From assembly GCA_013361075.1 (NCBI GenBank), contig JABWAJ010000039.1, positions 1 through 17,844 of the forward strand: DNA of 17,844 bases, read 5' to 3'. This DNA comes from Saprospiraceae bacterium (lineage in GTDB: Bacteria; Bacteroidota; Bacteroidia; Chitinophagales; Saprospiraceae). Below the pieces are notes generated by a model, which was given only the letters and a program-made list of their open reading frames with translations, ran no database searches and was not told where the DNA came from. A program made the position numbers and the translations under genes. The first letter of the stretch is position 1; each line of letters starts with the position of its first letter. Of the stretch, positions 8,156 through 14,242 are shown piece after piece.

Positions 8156-9967
8156 ATGAACCAGAAATTGTTGCGTTTAACTCGTCAAGCCTCGCACCTC
8201 ATCAATGAAGATCATAGACCGCCTTATGAGTCAATATGTGATCAATTAGACAATTATGAAAAGGACATTAGCGAAGAAGGCTACAAATTAACCAAGGATA
8301 TTGAATATTCTATAACCCAAGTAAAACCTGAAATAGGTAAAGCCCTTCTTCTTAAATGTATCTCTGAGTTAAAGATAGAATATGAAAGCATAAATCTCAG
8401 AGGACGAGCCAAATACCAGAAGCTCCAAAATGAAGTATTTGTCACACCTTACCATGATTTGGCTGAAGCAATAAAAAGTTTCGTACAAACAGTAGAGAAA
8501 ATTCTGGAAAATTTAACGAGCATTTATATTAGATACTTCGTAGAGCAAATCAATAAACATGTTCAAAAGCTCATCATATCTTACAAAGGAAGTAATCGTG
8601 GCTCTACATTATCATATCAAAATAATTTTATAGATGAATTTGACTTGACCCGTGAATGCGAGAAACTTCAAATCCATCTAAAGTCCAATGAGAAGTTCAA
8701 TAAAAATGAACTTGAAAAACTGATAAATGAGTTTAGTTACTCAATTCCCCGGACTGAAAAAGATAAGGATGATCAAAAAGAGCCTGTTGGGACGGATAAA
8801 AGCACTAAGTCTTCATACATTTATCACAGTGACATCTTGAATTCATACAATTTAGGATCACTTCCAAAAAAAAAGTTCTACTATTCGATCATTGTTGCAT
8901 TTTTACAATCAATAAGAACAGTTAATTCTCATAGCATTATGACCATCAACGACATTCGCAACCTCATCCGGAAAGGCGATTTAGACAAAGCCATAGACGC
9001 CTTGTTCATGCTGGCCGACAAGCTAAGGGACAACGACCTCTCCGACAACGTGACCCTGCAATCGAGCCGCTATCACAAAAATGAAAAAGACAACAACAAC
9101 GGGGTCGTTGGTTCAGACTTTTATGCCCGAACCCGCGCCCAGGTGACTTCGGCACTTCAAAGCTACCTGAATGACATCAGCGATGTGAATGTGACCATTG
9201 ATATGCCGATGCCTGTTTCGGACACGCCGGCTCCCACACCTGCCCCGGACAATGGAACAACCCCTTCGACGGGCAATGGCGGAGGAACCGGAACCGATGA
9301 CGGGCGAACGACCATCCTTATTCTGGCTTCGAATCCCTCGGGCACCGGTATCCTCCAGGTAGAAACAGAACACAGCCGCATTTCCAGTAAAATCCAGGAG
9401 AGCCGCCGCTTCGACTTATTCCGCATCCTTTCCAAAAAAGCGGTGACCTTGTCGGAATTTCAGGAATATCTGTACGATGAAAGACCGACCATCGTTCACT
9501 TTTCCGGCCACGGGGAAAAAAGCAATCCCGAAGTGCAGGATGTCATCCGGCGCGGCCTCAACCTCGGCGGCGATACAGGCCAACCAGCACCACAGGACGA
9601 CACCGGAATTATCCTGTACGACGAATCCAAACGCAATCCATTTTTTGTGGGTACGGCAGTCGTGAAACGCATTTTCAAAACGATGGTAGAGCGCCAGGGC
9701 ATCCCTATCAAAGCCGTACTCTTCAATTCCTGCTATTCAGAGGCCCAGGCTCAGGCATTAGCAACGGTCGTTCCTTACGTCATTGGCACGAGCTGGAGTG
9801 TGCGCGACGATGCGGCCATCGCTTTTGCAACCGGATTCTACAGCGGTATTGCCCGCGGCGAAGACATTCGCAGCGCCTGCGATTTTGGCATCAATCAGGC
9901 TTTGGCTTACGGCGAACCGGAAGAGCGCTTTGTATTGTATGAAAATGGGCAGAAGGCGGTGTGGTAG
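8156..9967 (+). CDS. CHAT-domain protease with effector-associated domain (EAD11-like) and novel N-terminal region
   Basis: A 603-residue, probably cytoplasmic protein. Residues 1-261 are helical-looking, charged and not recognised. Residues 262-345 (from MTINDIRNLIRKGDLDKAID through LQSSRYHKNEKD to QSYLNDI) fit an effector-associated domain of the EAD11 kind, a small adaptor that docks to a partner carrying a like domain. Residues about 350-385 are a Pro/Gly/Thr-rich linker. Residues about 386-603 are a CHAT domain (caspase-like peptidase) with catalytic His452 in HFSGHGE and Cys526 in LFNSCYSEA, both intact. Base composition changes sharply inside the gene: 16 of 60 bases are G or C in 8881-8940, against 30 of 60 in 8941-9000 and 36 of 60 in 9301-9360. 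The change coincides with an in-frame ATG at 8939-8941 (Met262). The protein probably cleaves a target when a sensor releases it. The CHAT assignment is firm, the EAD likely, and the function inferred. Confidence 0.85.
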   Translation: MNQKLLRLTRQASHLINEDHRPPYESICDQLDNYEKDISEEGYKLTKDIEYSITQVKPEIGKALLLKCISELKIEYESINLRGRAKYQKLQNEVFVTPYHDLAEAIKSFVQTVEKILENLTSIYIRYFVEQINKHVQKLIISYKGSNRGSTLSYQNNFIDEFDLTRECEKLQIHLKSNEKFNKNELEKLINEFSYSIPRTEKDKDDQKEPVGTDKSTKSSYIYHSDILNSYNLGSLPKKKFYYSIIVAFLQSIRTVNSHSIMTINDIRNLIRKGDLDKAIDALFMLADKLRDNDLSDNVTLQSSRYHKNEKDNNNGVVGSDFYARTRAQVTSALQSYLNDISDVNVTIDMPMPVSDTPAPTPAPDNGTTPSTGNGGGTGTDDGRTTILILASNPSGTGILQVETEHSRISSKIQESRRFDLFRILSKKAVTLSEFQEYLYDERPTIVHFSGHGEKSNPEVQDVIRRGLNLGGDTGQPAPQDDTGIILYDESKRNPFFVGTAVVKRIFKTMVERQGIPIKAVLFNSCYSEAQAQALATVVPYVIGTSWSVRDDAAIAFATGFYSGIARGEDIRSACDFGINQALAYGEPEERFVLYENGQKAVW

Positions 9968-9970
9968 CTC

Positions 9971-10363
9971 CTAATACGACTGCACCAACTCCGTTGTCTT
10001 GATCTTTTCATCCTTCACCAGATAGATTCCTGAATATTCCTTTTCCAGGATGTGCTTCAGGCGCATGGCGTCCAGTTTGGTAAAAAAAGCGCCGGCCCGG
10101 AGTTTGTAGTAGGGTGGGTCGTGAATCCAGTCTACGGGAATATTGGGATAGCGGTATTGAAACGTTTGCCGCACATTATCCAACTTTTGGCGGTCGGTAG
10201 TGGCTAAGAGCTGAATGCGCCAACCGGGAACCGTTGCCCGATTGCGGTTGATGGTCTCAAATTGCTGCATCATTTCTTTGATGAGCGGTTCCTCTTTTAC
10301 ATTTTGTGCGGTAGCGACCTGCCAGGCAGATGCGAGCAGACAGATCAATAATATCCGGCTCAT
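9971..10363 (-). CDS. SPOR-domain secreted protein
   Basis: A 130-residue product read from the ATG at 10363. Upstream in-frame starts lie inside the preceding gene and would put polar residues before the signal peptide, so MSRILLICLLASAWQVATAQ is taken as the real N-terminus: a signal peptide with likely cleavage after ATAQ. Residues about 47-118, from GWRIQLLATTDRQKL to YSGIYLVKDEKI, fit a SPOR fold, a roughly 70-residue domain that binds denuded septal peptidoglycan glycans; the RAGAFF segment is typical of its second half. It lies 16 bp after the TrpF-like gene and is probably co-transcribed with it. Its stop is only 3 bp from the stop of the convergent CHAT gene, with no terminator between. 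A role in cell-envelope or septum biology is inferred from the domain only. Confidence 0.8.
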   Translation of the reverse strand: MSRILLICLLASAWQVATAQNVKEEPLIKEMMQQFETINRNRATVPGWRIQLLATTDRQKLDNVRQTFQYRYPNIPVDWIHDPPYYKLRAGAFFTKLDAMRLKHILEKEYSGIYLVKDEKIKTTELVQSY

Positions 10364-10379
10364 AGTTTGCAGTTTATGG

Positions 10380-11033
10380 TTATTCAACAGCATGCTCTTC
10401 GGAGAGTTCCAGCAATTCGAGCAGGCTGTCCAATTCGTCAAAAGATTTTATCCCCGTTTTTTCTTCTTCGCCTCCCTGCACAGCGAGGCCATACAGCGGT
10501 AGTGCGTTCAAAATTTCCGGCAGCTCATCGGGCTGAAAATCCATATTCAGAACCACCGGATGTTTTTTGCAGGTAGTTTTGAGCCATTCCTGCCACCCGG
10601 GATTATCGGGCCAACTGATCCTGTTTTTTCCAAAATCAAGCAAAAAAGCTTCCACCAGTGAAGCGCGGTTCGCCATCCAGTCGGCCAGTGCGGCAGGGTC
10701 TTCGTCTGTAGCGACGACCATTTCCTGGATCACCGGAATGCGGCGCTGCAATTCGTTCAGGTCATCGAGGTCTGTAAAGCGATGGACCTGAACGGCATTC
10801 AGATTCAGCTGTTCGGCCGTTTCGAGGATTTCGAGCGGGTCGGCAAGTGGGAATTCTCCCACAATTTTTACACTGTCTAACCACTCGCATATTGCGCTCA
10901 CCTTTTGTGGTGCAATGTAATCCTCTGAAGCCGGATCGAGGCAAAATCCCATCCAGGTCACTTCCCGGGCTGCAAAATAGCGGGCGTCGGTCAGGTTCGT
11001 AATTGAATTTGCTTTAACTTTGATTTTCAGCAC
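10380..11033 (-). CDS. TrpF-like TIM-barrel protein, probably not an active phosphoribosylanthranilate isomerase
   Basis: A 217-residue protein resembling phosphoribosylanthranilate isomerase. Family marks are the N-terminal ITNLTDARYFAA (compare KICGITNLEDA in TrpF), NLNAVQVHRF (compare LDAVQLHG), the strand ending LLDF with Asp133 at the general-acid position, and the C-terminal GLAVQGGEEEKTGIKSFDEL (compare SSGVE..PG.KD). The catalytic Cys of the KICG motif is missing: the corresponding stretch reads KVKANSITN, with Asn-Ser at the Cys-Gly place. The usual GGTG phosphate loop after LLDF is also absent (GKNRISWP). A moonlighting or new ligand-binding role is therefore more likely than tryptophan synthesis, and no other trp gene is nearby. 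Translation appears to start at a GTG (11033-11031); no in-frame ATG precedes it. It shares its upstream region with the divergent alkyltransferase-like gene. Confidence 0.72.
   Translation of the reverse strand: MLKIKVKANSITNLTDARYFAAREVTWMGFCLDPASEDYIAPQKVSAICEWLDSVKIVGEFPLADPLEILETAEQLNLNAVQVHRFTDLDDLNELQRRIPVIQEMVVATDEDPAALADWMANRASLVEAFLLDFGKNRISWPDNPGWQEWLKTTCKKHPVVLNMDFQPDELPEILNALPLYGLAVQGGEEEKTGIKSFDELDSLLELLELSEEHAVE
11015..11022 (+). promoter_or_regulatory. Candidate -7 box for the alkyltransferase-like gene
   Basis: TAACTTTG is a full match to TAnnTTTG and would start transcription near 11029, about 16 nt before the ATG at 11045. The -33 region is weak (GGTTCG near 10994-10999). 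The box lies inside the first codons of the opposite-strand TrpF-like gene. Confidence 0.4.
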
Positions 11034-11044
11034 AACACATAGGT

Positions 11045-11392
11045 ATGAGCAACAAAATTAGTAAAAATATATCGGAACCAACTTACTTTGAACAAGTGTA
11101 CGAAGTGACGCGGCGGATTCCGCGCGGGCGCATCACTACCTACGGAGCTATTGCCGACCATTTGGCGCTCGGCGCTGCGCGCATGGTGGGTTGGGCATTG
11201 AACAAAAGTTTCCTGGGCGACGCAGTTCCGGCACACCGGGTCGTCAATCGCAAAGGCGAACTTAGCGGACGGCATCATTTCCCAACGCCTACCATGATGC
11301 AGGAATTGCTGGAGCAGGAAGGCGTTCGGGTAGAAAACGACCAGGTATGCAACTTTCAGGAGGTATTCTGGAGTCCTTCTGAAGAAGAATAA
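11045..11392 (+). CDS. Alkyltransferase-like (ATL) DNA repair protein
   Basis: A 115-residue protein homologous to the DNA-binding domain of O6-alkylguanine-DNA alkyltransferase (MGMT/Ogt). The order of motifs is intact: RIPRGRITTYGAIA with Tyr34, ARMVGWALN with the predicted arginine finger Arg46, and PAHRVVNRKGELSG. The active-site Cys of PCHR is Ala63, so the protein cannot accept alkyl groups. ATL proteins carry Trp or Ala at this position (PWHR in E. coli YbaZ, PAHR in a Thermus homologue); they bind O6-alkylguanine, flip the base and hand the lesion to nucleotide excision repair. That function is inferred from family knowledge. Thirty-three bp later comes the DUF2147 gene, possibly in the same transcript. 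Start chosen at ATG 11045; MSNKISKNISEPTYFEQVY gives a normal family N-terminus. Confidence 0.88.
   Translation: MSNKISKNISEPTYFEQVYEVTRRIPRGRITTYGAIADHLALGAARMVGWALNKSFLGDAVPAHRVVNRKGELSGRHHFPTPTMMQELLEQEGVRVENDQVCNFQEVFWSPSEEE
11053..11060 (-). promoter_or_regulatory. Candidate -7 box for the TrpF-like gene
   Basis: On the minus strand this reads TAATTTTG, a full match to TAnnTTTG. It would start transcription near 11046, about 13 nt before the GTG start at 11033. The -33 region is only TTGG-like (11083-11080). It lies inside the first codons of the opposite-strand ATL gene. Confidence 0.38.
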
Positions 11393-11425
11393 AAAACATT
11401 TTCAAACTCAAAATAAAAACAACTT

Positions 11426-11854
11426 ATGAAGCGCTTGTTCGGGCTGTTGGCAGCCTTCCTTTTTTGTGTGGTGTTGAGTGCACAATCTTCACCGGTGGGC
11501 ATTTGGAAAACCATTGACGACAAAACCGGCGATGCCAAATCCCACTTAGAGATTTTTGAGCAAAACGGCAAATTTTATGGCAAAATCGTCAAACTGCTGC
11601 AACGCAAACCCGACACCGTTTGCGAGAAATGCCCGGGAAATAAAAAAGGCAAATTGCTGCTGGGCATGCTCATCGTTGAAGGATTGGAGAAATACAAATA
11701 CTATTGGAAAAACGGCACCATCCTCGATCCGGAAAGCGGCAGCGAGTATTCCTGCAGCGTGTGGTTTGAAGAAGGCAAGCCCGATGAACTAAAAGTGCGG
11801 GGAAAACACTGGACCGGATTGTTCAGAACCCAAACCTGGTACCGCGTGAAATAG
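11426..11854 (+). CDS. Secreted DUF2147-family protein
   Basis: A 142-residue protein with a clear signal peptide (MKRLFGLLAAFLFCVVLSAQ, cleavage expected near residue 20). The mature part fits DUF2147: SPVGIWKTIDDKTGDAKSHL at its start, the segment FEQNGKFYGKIVKLL, a Cys pair in TVCEKCPGNKKGKLLLGM, the WKNGTILDPESGSEYSC motif, and a C-terminal LKVRGKHW..LFRTQTWYRV. This beta-rich, lipocalin-like family is common in Bacteroidota and Proteobacteria and has no firmly known biochemical role. The gene follows the ATL gene by 33 bp in the same direction and could be read from its promoter. A terminator-like hairpin follows at 11890-11939. Confidence 0.87.
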   Translation: MKRLFGLLAAFLFCVVLSAQSSPVGIWKTIDDKTGDAKSHLEIFEQNGKFYGKIVKLLQRKPDTVCEKCPGNKKGKLLLGMLIVEGLEKYKYYWKNGTILDPESGSEYSCSVWFEEGKPDELKVRGKHWTGLFRTQTWYRVK

Positions 11855-11889
11855 TAGGGCCGGGGTGCTTGTGCAGAAAATCTTAACAA

Positions 11890-11939
11890 CCGCTTAAACA
11901 AAAAAAAATGGAAGTATGCAATAAGCGGAGGATTTTTTT
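11890..11939 (+). terminator. Possible terminator with long loop
   Basis: A perfect 7-bp stem, CCGCTTA (11890-11896) and TAAGCGG (11922-11928), is followed by a run of seven T (11933-11939). The 25-nt loop is longer than usual, so efficiency is doubtful. Confidence 0.45.
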
Positions 11940-11987
11940 AGTTAGATCAGTGATTTTTGATTTTGATTTTCTCACAAGCAACACTTT

Positions 11988-12224
11988 ATGGAGCAAAACC
12001 TTACACCTGATCTTCTCATCCAGTATCTTTACAAAGAAACTTCCGTAACAGAAACACTGGCCATCCAGGAGGAATTGATGAAAAACATCATGCTCCGGGA
12101 AACCTACGAAGAGTTGTTTTCTGCTTACCGCGAGTTACCTAAAGTTACTTTCCGTCCTTCTCCGTCTGCCCTGCGCAATATCCTGCACTACAGCGAGCAG
12201 ACAGCGTTGGAAAATCACGTCTAA
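11988..12224 (+). CDS. Small hypothetical protein, 78 residues
   Basis: A 78-residue acidic helical protein starting MEQNLTPDLLIQYLYKETS and containing ETLAIQEELMKNIMLRETYE and a Pro-rich turn (LPKVTFRPSPSALRN). The first half recalls the N-terminal region of small Bacteroidota proteins and anti-sigma-factor-like proteins that start with a short helical repeat, but there is no zinc-binding motif and no transmembrane segment, so I assign no function. It is considered real because it starts after an A/T-rich spacer behind a possible terminator, has ordinary codon use and ends just before a strong terminator. A 133-bp gap separates it from the DUF2147 gene, so it probably has its own promoter, which I could not identify with confidence. 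Confidence 0.68.
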   Translation: MEQNLTPDLLIQYLYKETSVTETLAIQEELMKNIMLRETYEELFSAYRELPKVTFRPSPSALRNILHYSEQTALENHV

Positions 12225-12270
12225 TCCGCAATTTTGTTCCAAATACAAAATTTGCAGTAGACCAAAAAGA

Positions 12271-12302
12271 AAAGCCTTCGATCCATGATCGGAGGCTTTT
12301 TT
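12271..12302. terminator. Bidirectional Rho-independent terminator
   Basis: A 13-bp stem with one G-T wobble, AAAGCCTTCGATC (12271-12283) and GATCGGAGGCTTT (12287-12299), has a 3-nt loop and a T run to 12302 on the plus strand. On the minus strand the opposite side is also T-rich. It would end both the 78-residue gene and the convergent atpDC operon. Confidence 0.85.
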
Positions 12303-12318
12303 ATGACCTGTAACGTCT

Positions 12319-12333
12319 GCCTGAAAATCAGGC
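12319..12333 (-). other. Short hairpin just downstream of atpC
   Basis: GCCTGA-AAA-TCAGGC is a perfect 6-bp stem with a 3-nt loop, 5 bp after the atpC stop on the minus strand. It has no T run of its own. It may stabilise the 3' end of the transcript before the shared terminator at 12271-12302. Confidence 0.45.
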
Positions 12334-12338
12334 GTCTG

Positions 12339-12653
12339 CTACTTAATATCTTTTACGCCTTTTACCAGCAGCGATACTTCGTTGTTGAGCACCTCGATGA
12401 AGCCGCCTGAAGTTTTGAACGTAATCGTTCTCCCCGTTTCGTTTCCGGTTTTGATGCTGTTGCTTTCTTCATCAAAATAGCGGTAATCCCCTCCGGCAGT
12501 AACGATCTGAACCGTACCTGCGTCCAAAGAAGAAACGATGGGGGCGTGGTTTTTCAGCACCTGAAACTGCCCGAGTGTCCCAGGCACTTTTACGGATTTG
12601 ATTGCCCCGTTGAATATTTCTTTATCCGGCGTTAAAACATTGATGTTCATCAT
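12339..12653 (-). CDS. atpC: F-type ATP synthase epsilon subunit (short form)
   Basis: A 104-residue F1 central-stalk subunit. It contains the N-terminal beta-sandwich domain: NINVLTPDKEIFNGAIKSVK, VPGTLGQFQVLKNHAPIVSS and a closing VLNNEVSLLVKGV strand. The C-terminal two-helix domain of the usual 130-140-residue epsilon, which inhibits ATP hydrolysis, is absent; the frame simply ends with GVKDIK. This short form is known in several Bacteroidota. The start has two adjacent Met codons; AAGG four bases before the first supports 12653. It is downstream of atpD in the same operon with a 71-bp gap that contains a perfect inverted repeat. A terminator follows 37 bp later. Confidence 0.9.
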   Translation of the reverse strand: MMNINVLTPDKEIFNGAIKSVKVPGTLGQFQVLKNHAPIVSSLDAGTVQIVTAGGDYRYFDEESNSIKTGNETGRTITFKTSGGFIEVLNNEVSLLVKGVKDIK

Positions 12654-12673
12654 GTTGCCTTATGTTTTAGCGA

Positions 12674-12711
12674 CTGGTTGAATGGCCGGAAAATTCAGCG
12701 CATTCAACCAG
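12674..12711 (-). repeat. Perfect inverted repeat between atpD and atpC
   Basis: CTGGTTGAATG (12674-12684) and CATTCAACCAG (12701-12711) are exact reverse complements of 11 bp with a 16-nt loop. In the atpDC transcript this is a stable stem in the intercistronic gap, without a T run on the minus strand, so it looks like an RNA-processing or stability element rather than a terminator. Confidence 0.75.
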
Positions 12712-12724
12712 TTCAACCCATTCA

Positions 12725-14242
12725 CTAATTACCAGCTTCTGCCAGGATTTTCTTACCGGCTTCAATCACATCGTCAATGGAGCCTTTCAGGTTGAAGGCA
12801 GCTTCCGGATATTCGTCTACTTCGCCGTCCATGATCATGTTGAAACCACGGATGGTTTCTTCGATCGGAACGATAACTCCCTTCAGGCCCGTAAACTGTT
12901 CAGCTACGTGGAACGGCTGCGACAGGAAGCGCTGCACGCGGCGGGCGCGGTGTACGACGAGTTTATCTTCTTCCGACAATTCTTCCATCCCGAGGATGGC
13001 GATGATGTCGAGCAATTCGTTGTAGCGCTGCAGGATGTTTTTCACACGCTGCGCACAATTGTAGTGGTCATCCCCGATGATTTTCGGATCCAGGATACGC
13101 GATGTGGAATCGAGCGGGTCTACTGCCGGATAGATACCGAGGGCAGCGATTTTACGGCTCAATACCGTGGTGGCATCCAAGTGCGCAAAAGTGGTAGCAG
13201 GCGCCGGGTCCGTCAAGTCATCCGCAGGTACGTAAACAGCCTGAACGGAAGTGATGGAACCTCTGCGCGTAGAAGTAATGCGCTCCTGCATCAGACCCAT
13301 TTCCGTAGCCAGCGTTGGCTGGTAGCCTACTGCCGAAGGCATACGGCCCAACAGAGCGGATACCTCTGAACCTGCCTGTGTGAAACGGAAAATGTTGTCA
13401 ATGAAGAAAAGGATGTCGCGGCCCCCCATTGGGTCATTGAGGTCGCCGTCGCGATAGTATTCCGCTACGGTCAGACCACTCAGAGCCACACGGGCACGGG
13501 CACCGGGAGGTTCGTTCATCTGCCCGAAAACGAGGGTTGCCTGGGACTGGGCCAGTTCATTCCGGTCCACTTTCGACAAATCCCAACCGCCTTCTTCCAT
13601 GCTGTGCTTGAACGCGTCCCCGTATTTAATTACGTTGGCTTCGATCATTTCACGGAGCAAGTCGTTGCCCTCACGGGTACGTTCGCCTACGCCGGCAAAA
13701 ACCGAAATCCCTTCGTAGCTTTTGGCAATGTTGTTGATCAACTCCATGATGAGTACCGTCTTACCTACACCGGCACCACCAAACAGACCAATTTTACCAC
13801 CCTTCATGTAAGGTTCGATCAGGTCAATAACCTTGATCCCGGTATAAAGGACTTCTTTTTCTGTGGACAAGTCTTCATACGTCGGCGGTTTGCGGTGAAT
13901 TGGGCGGGCGTCTGCGCCTTTCGGCACAGCTCCGATGCCGTCAATGGCTTCGCCAACTACGTTGAACAGGCGGCCTTTGATGGCCTCGCCAATAGGCATT
14001 GCAATAGCGATACCGGTATCTACCACATCCGTACCGCGCATAAGACCGTCGGTAGAGTCCATGGCAATGGCGCGCACACTGTCTTCACCGAGGTGCTGCT
14101 GCACTTCGAGAACGAGGGTTTCACCATTAGGACGCTTGATTTCCAATGCGTTGTAAATTTCAGGAAGCTTTGCGCCTTCTGCGGCGAAGCTTACGTCAAC
14201 GACAGGACCGATGATCTGCTTTATTTGACCAATATTTGCCAT
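12725..14242 (-). CDS. atpD: F-type ATP synthase beta subunit
   Basis: A 505-residue catalytic subunit of F1, which makes ATP from ADP and phosphate using rotation driven by the proton or sodium gradient. Visible are the P-loop GGAGVGKT (155-162), the catalytic Glu187 in GVGERTREGNDL, the Walker B strand DILFFIDNIFRF, the GRMPSAVGYQPTL region and the EELSEED loop (420-426) that contacts gamma and epsilon. The length exceeds the 460 residues of E. coli; part of the excess is an insertion near EEGGWDLSKVDRNELAQS (about residues 216-233), usual in Bacteroidota. GGAG four bases before the ATG fits a ribosome binding site. It is followed by atpC only; the genes for alpha, gamma, delta and Fo subunits are not in the window. 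Confidence 0.97.
   Translation of the reverse strand: MANIGQIKQIIGPVVDVSFAAEGAKLPEIYNALEIKRPNGETLVLEVQQHLGEDSVRAIAMDSTDGLMRGTDVVDTGIAIAMPIGEAIKGRLFNVVGEAIDGIGAVPKGADARPIHRKPPTYEDLSTEKEVLYTGIKVIDLIEPYMKGGKIGLFGGAGVGKTVLIMELINNIAKSYEGISVFAGVGERTREGNDLLREMIEANVIKYGDAFKHSMEEGGWDLSKVDRNELAQSQATLVFGQMNEPPGARARVALSGLTVAEYYRDGDLNDPMGGRDILFFIDNIFRFTQAGSEVSALLGRMPSAVGYQPTLATEMGLMQERITSTRRGSITSVQAVYVPADDLTDPAPATTFAHLDATTVLSRKIAALGIYPAVDPLDSTSRILDPKIIGDDHYNCAQRVKNILQRYNELLDIIAILGMEELSEEDKLVVHRARRVQRFLSQPFHVAEQFTGLKGVIVPIEETIRGFNMIMDGEVDEYPEAAFNLKGSIDDVIEAGKKILAEAGN

Noticed and set aside
8156..8938. N-terminal part of the CHAT gene as a separate gene
   Set aside because: The frame is continuous with the EAD-CHAT part without a stop; a fusion is the simpler reading, although internal initiation at 8939 remains possible.
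9971..9982. TAATACGACT resembling the start of a T7 promoter
   Set aside because: Only the first ten bases match; they encode the end of the SPOR protein on the other strand. Chance match.
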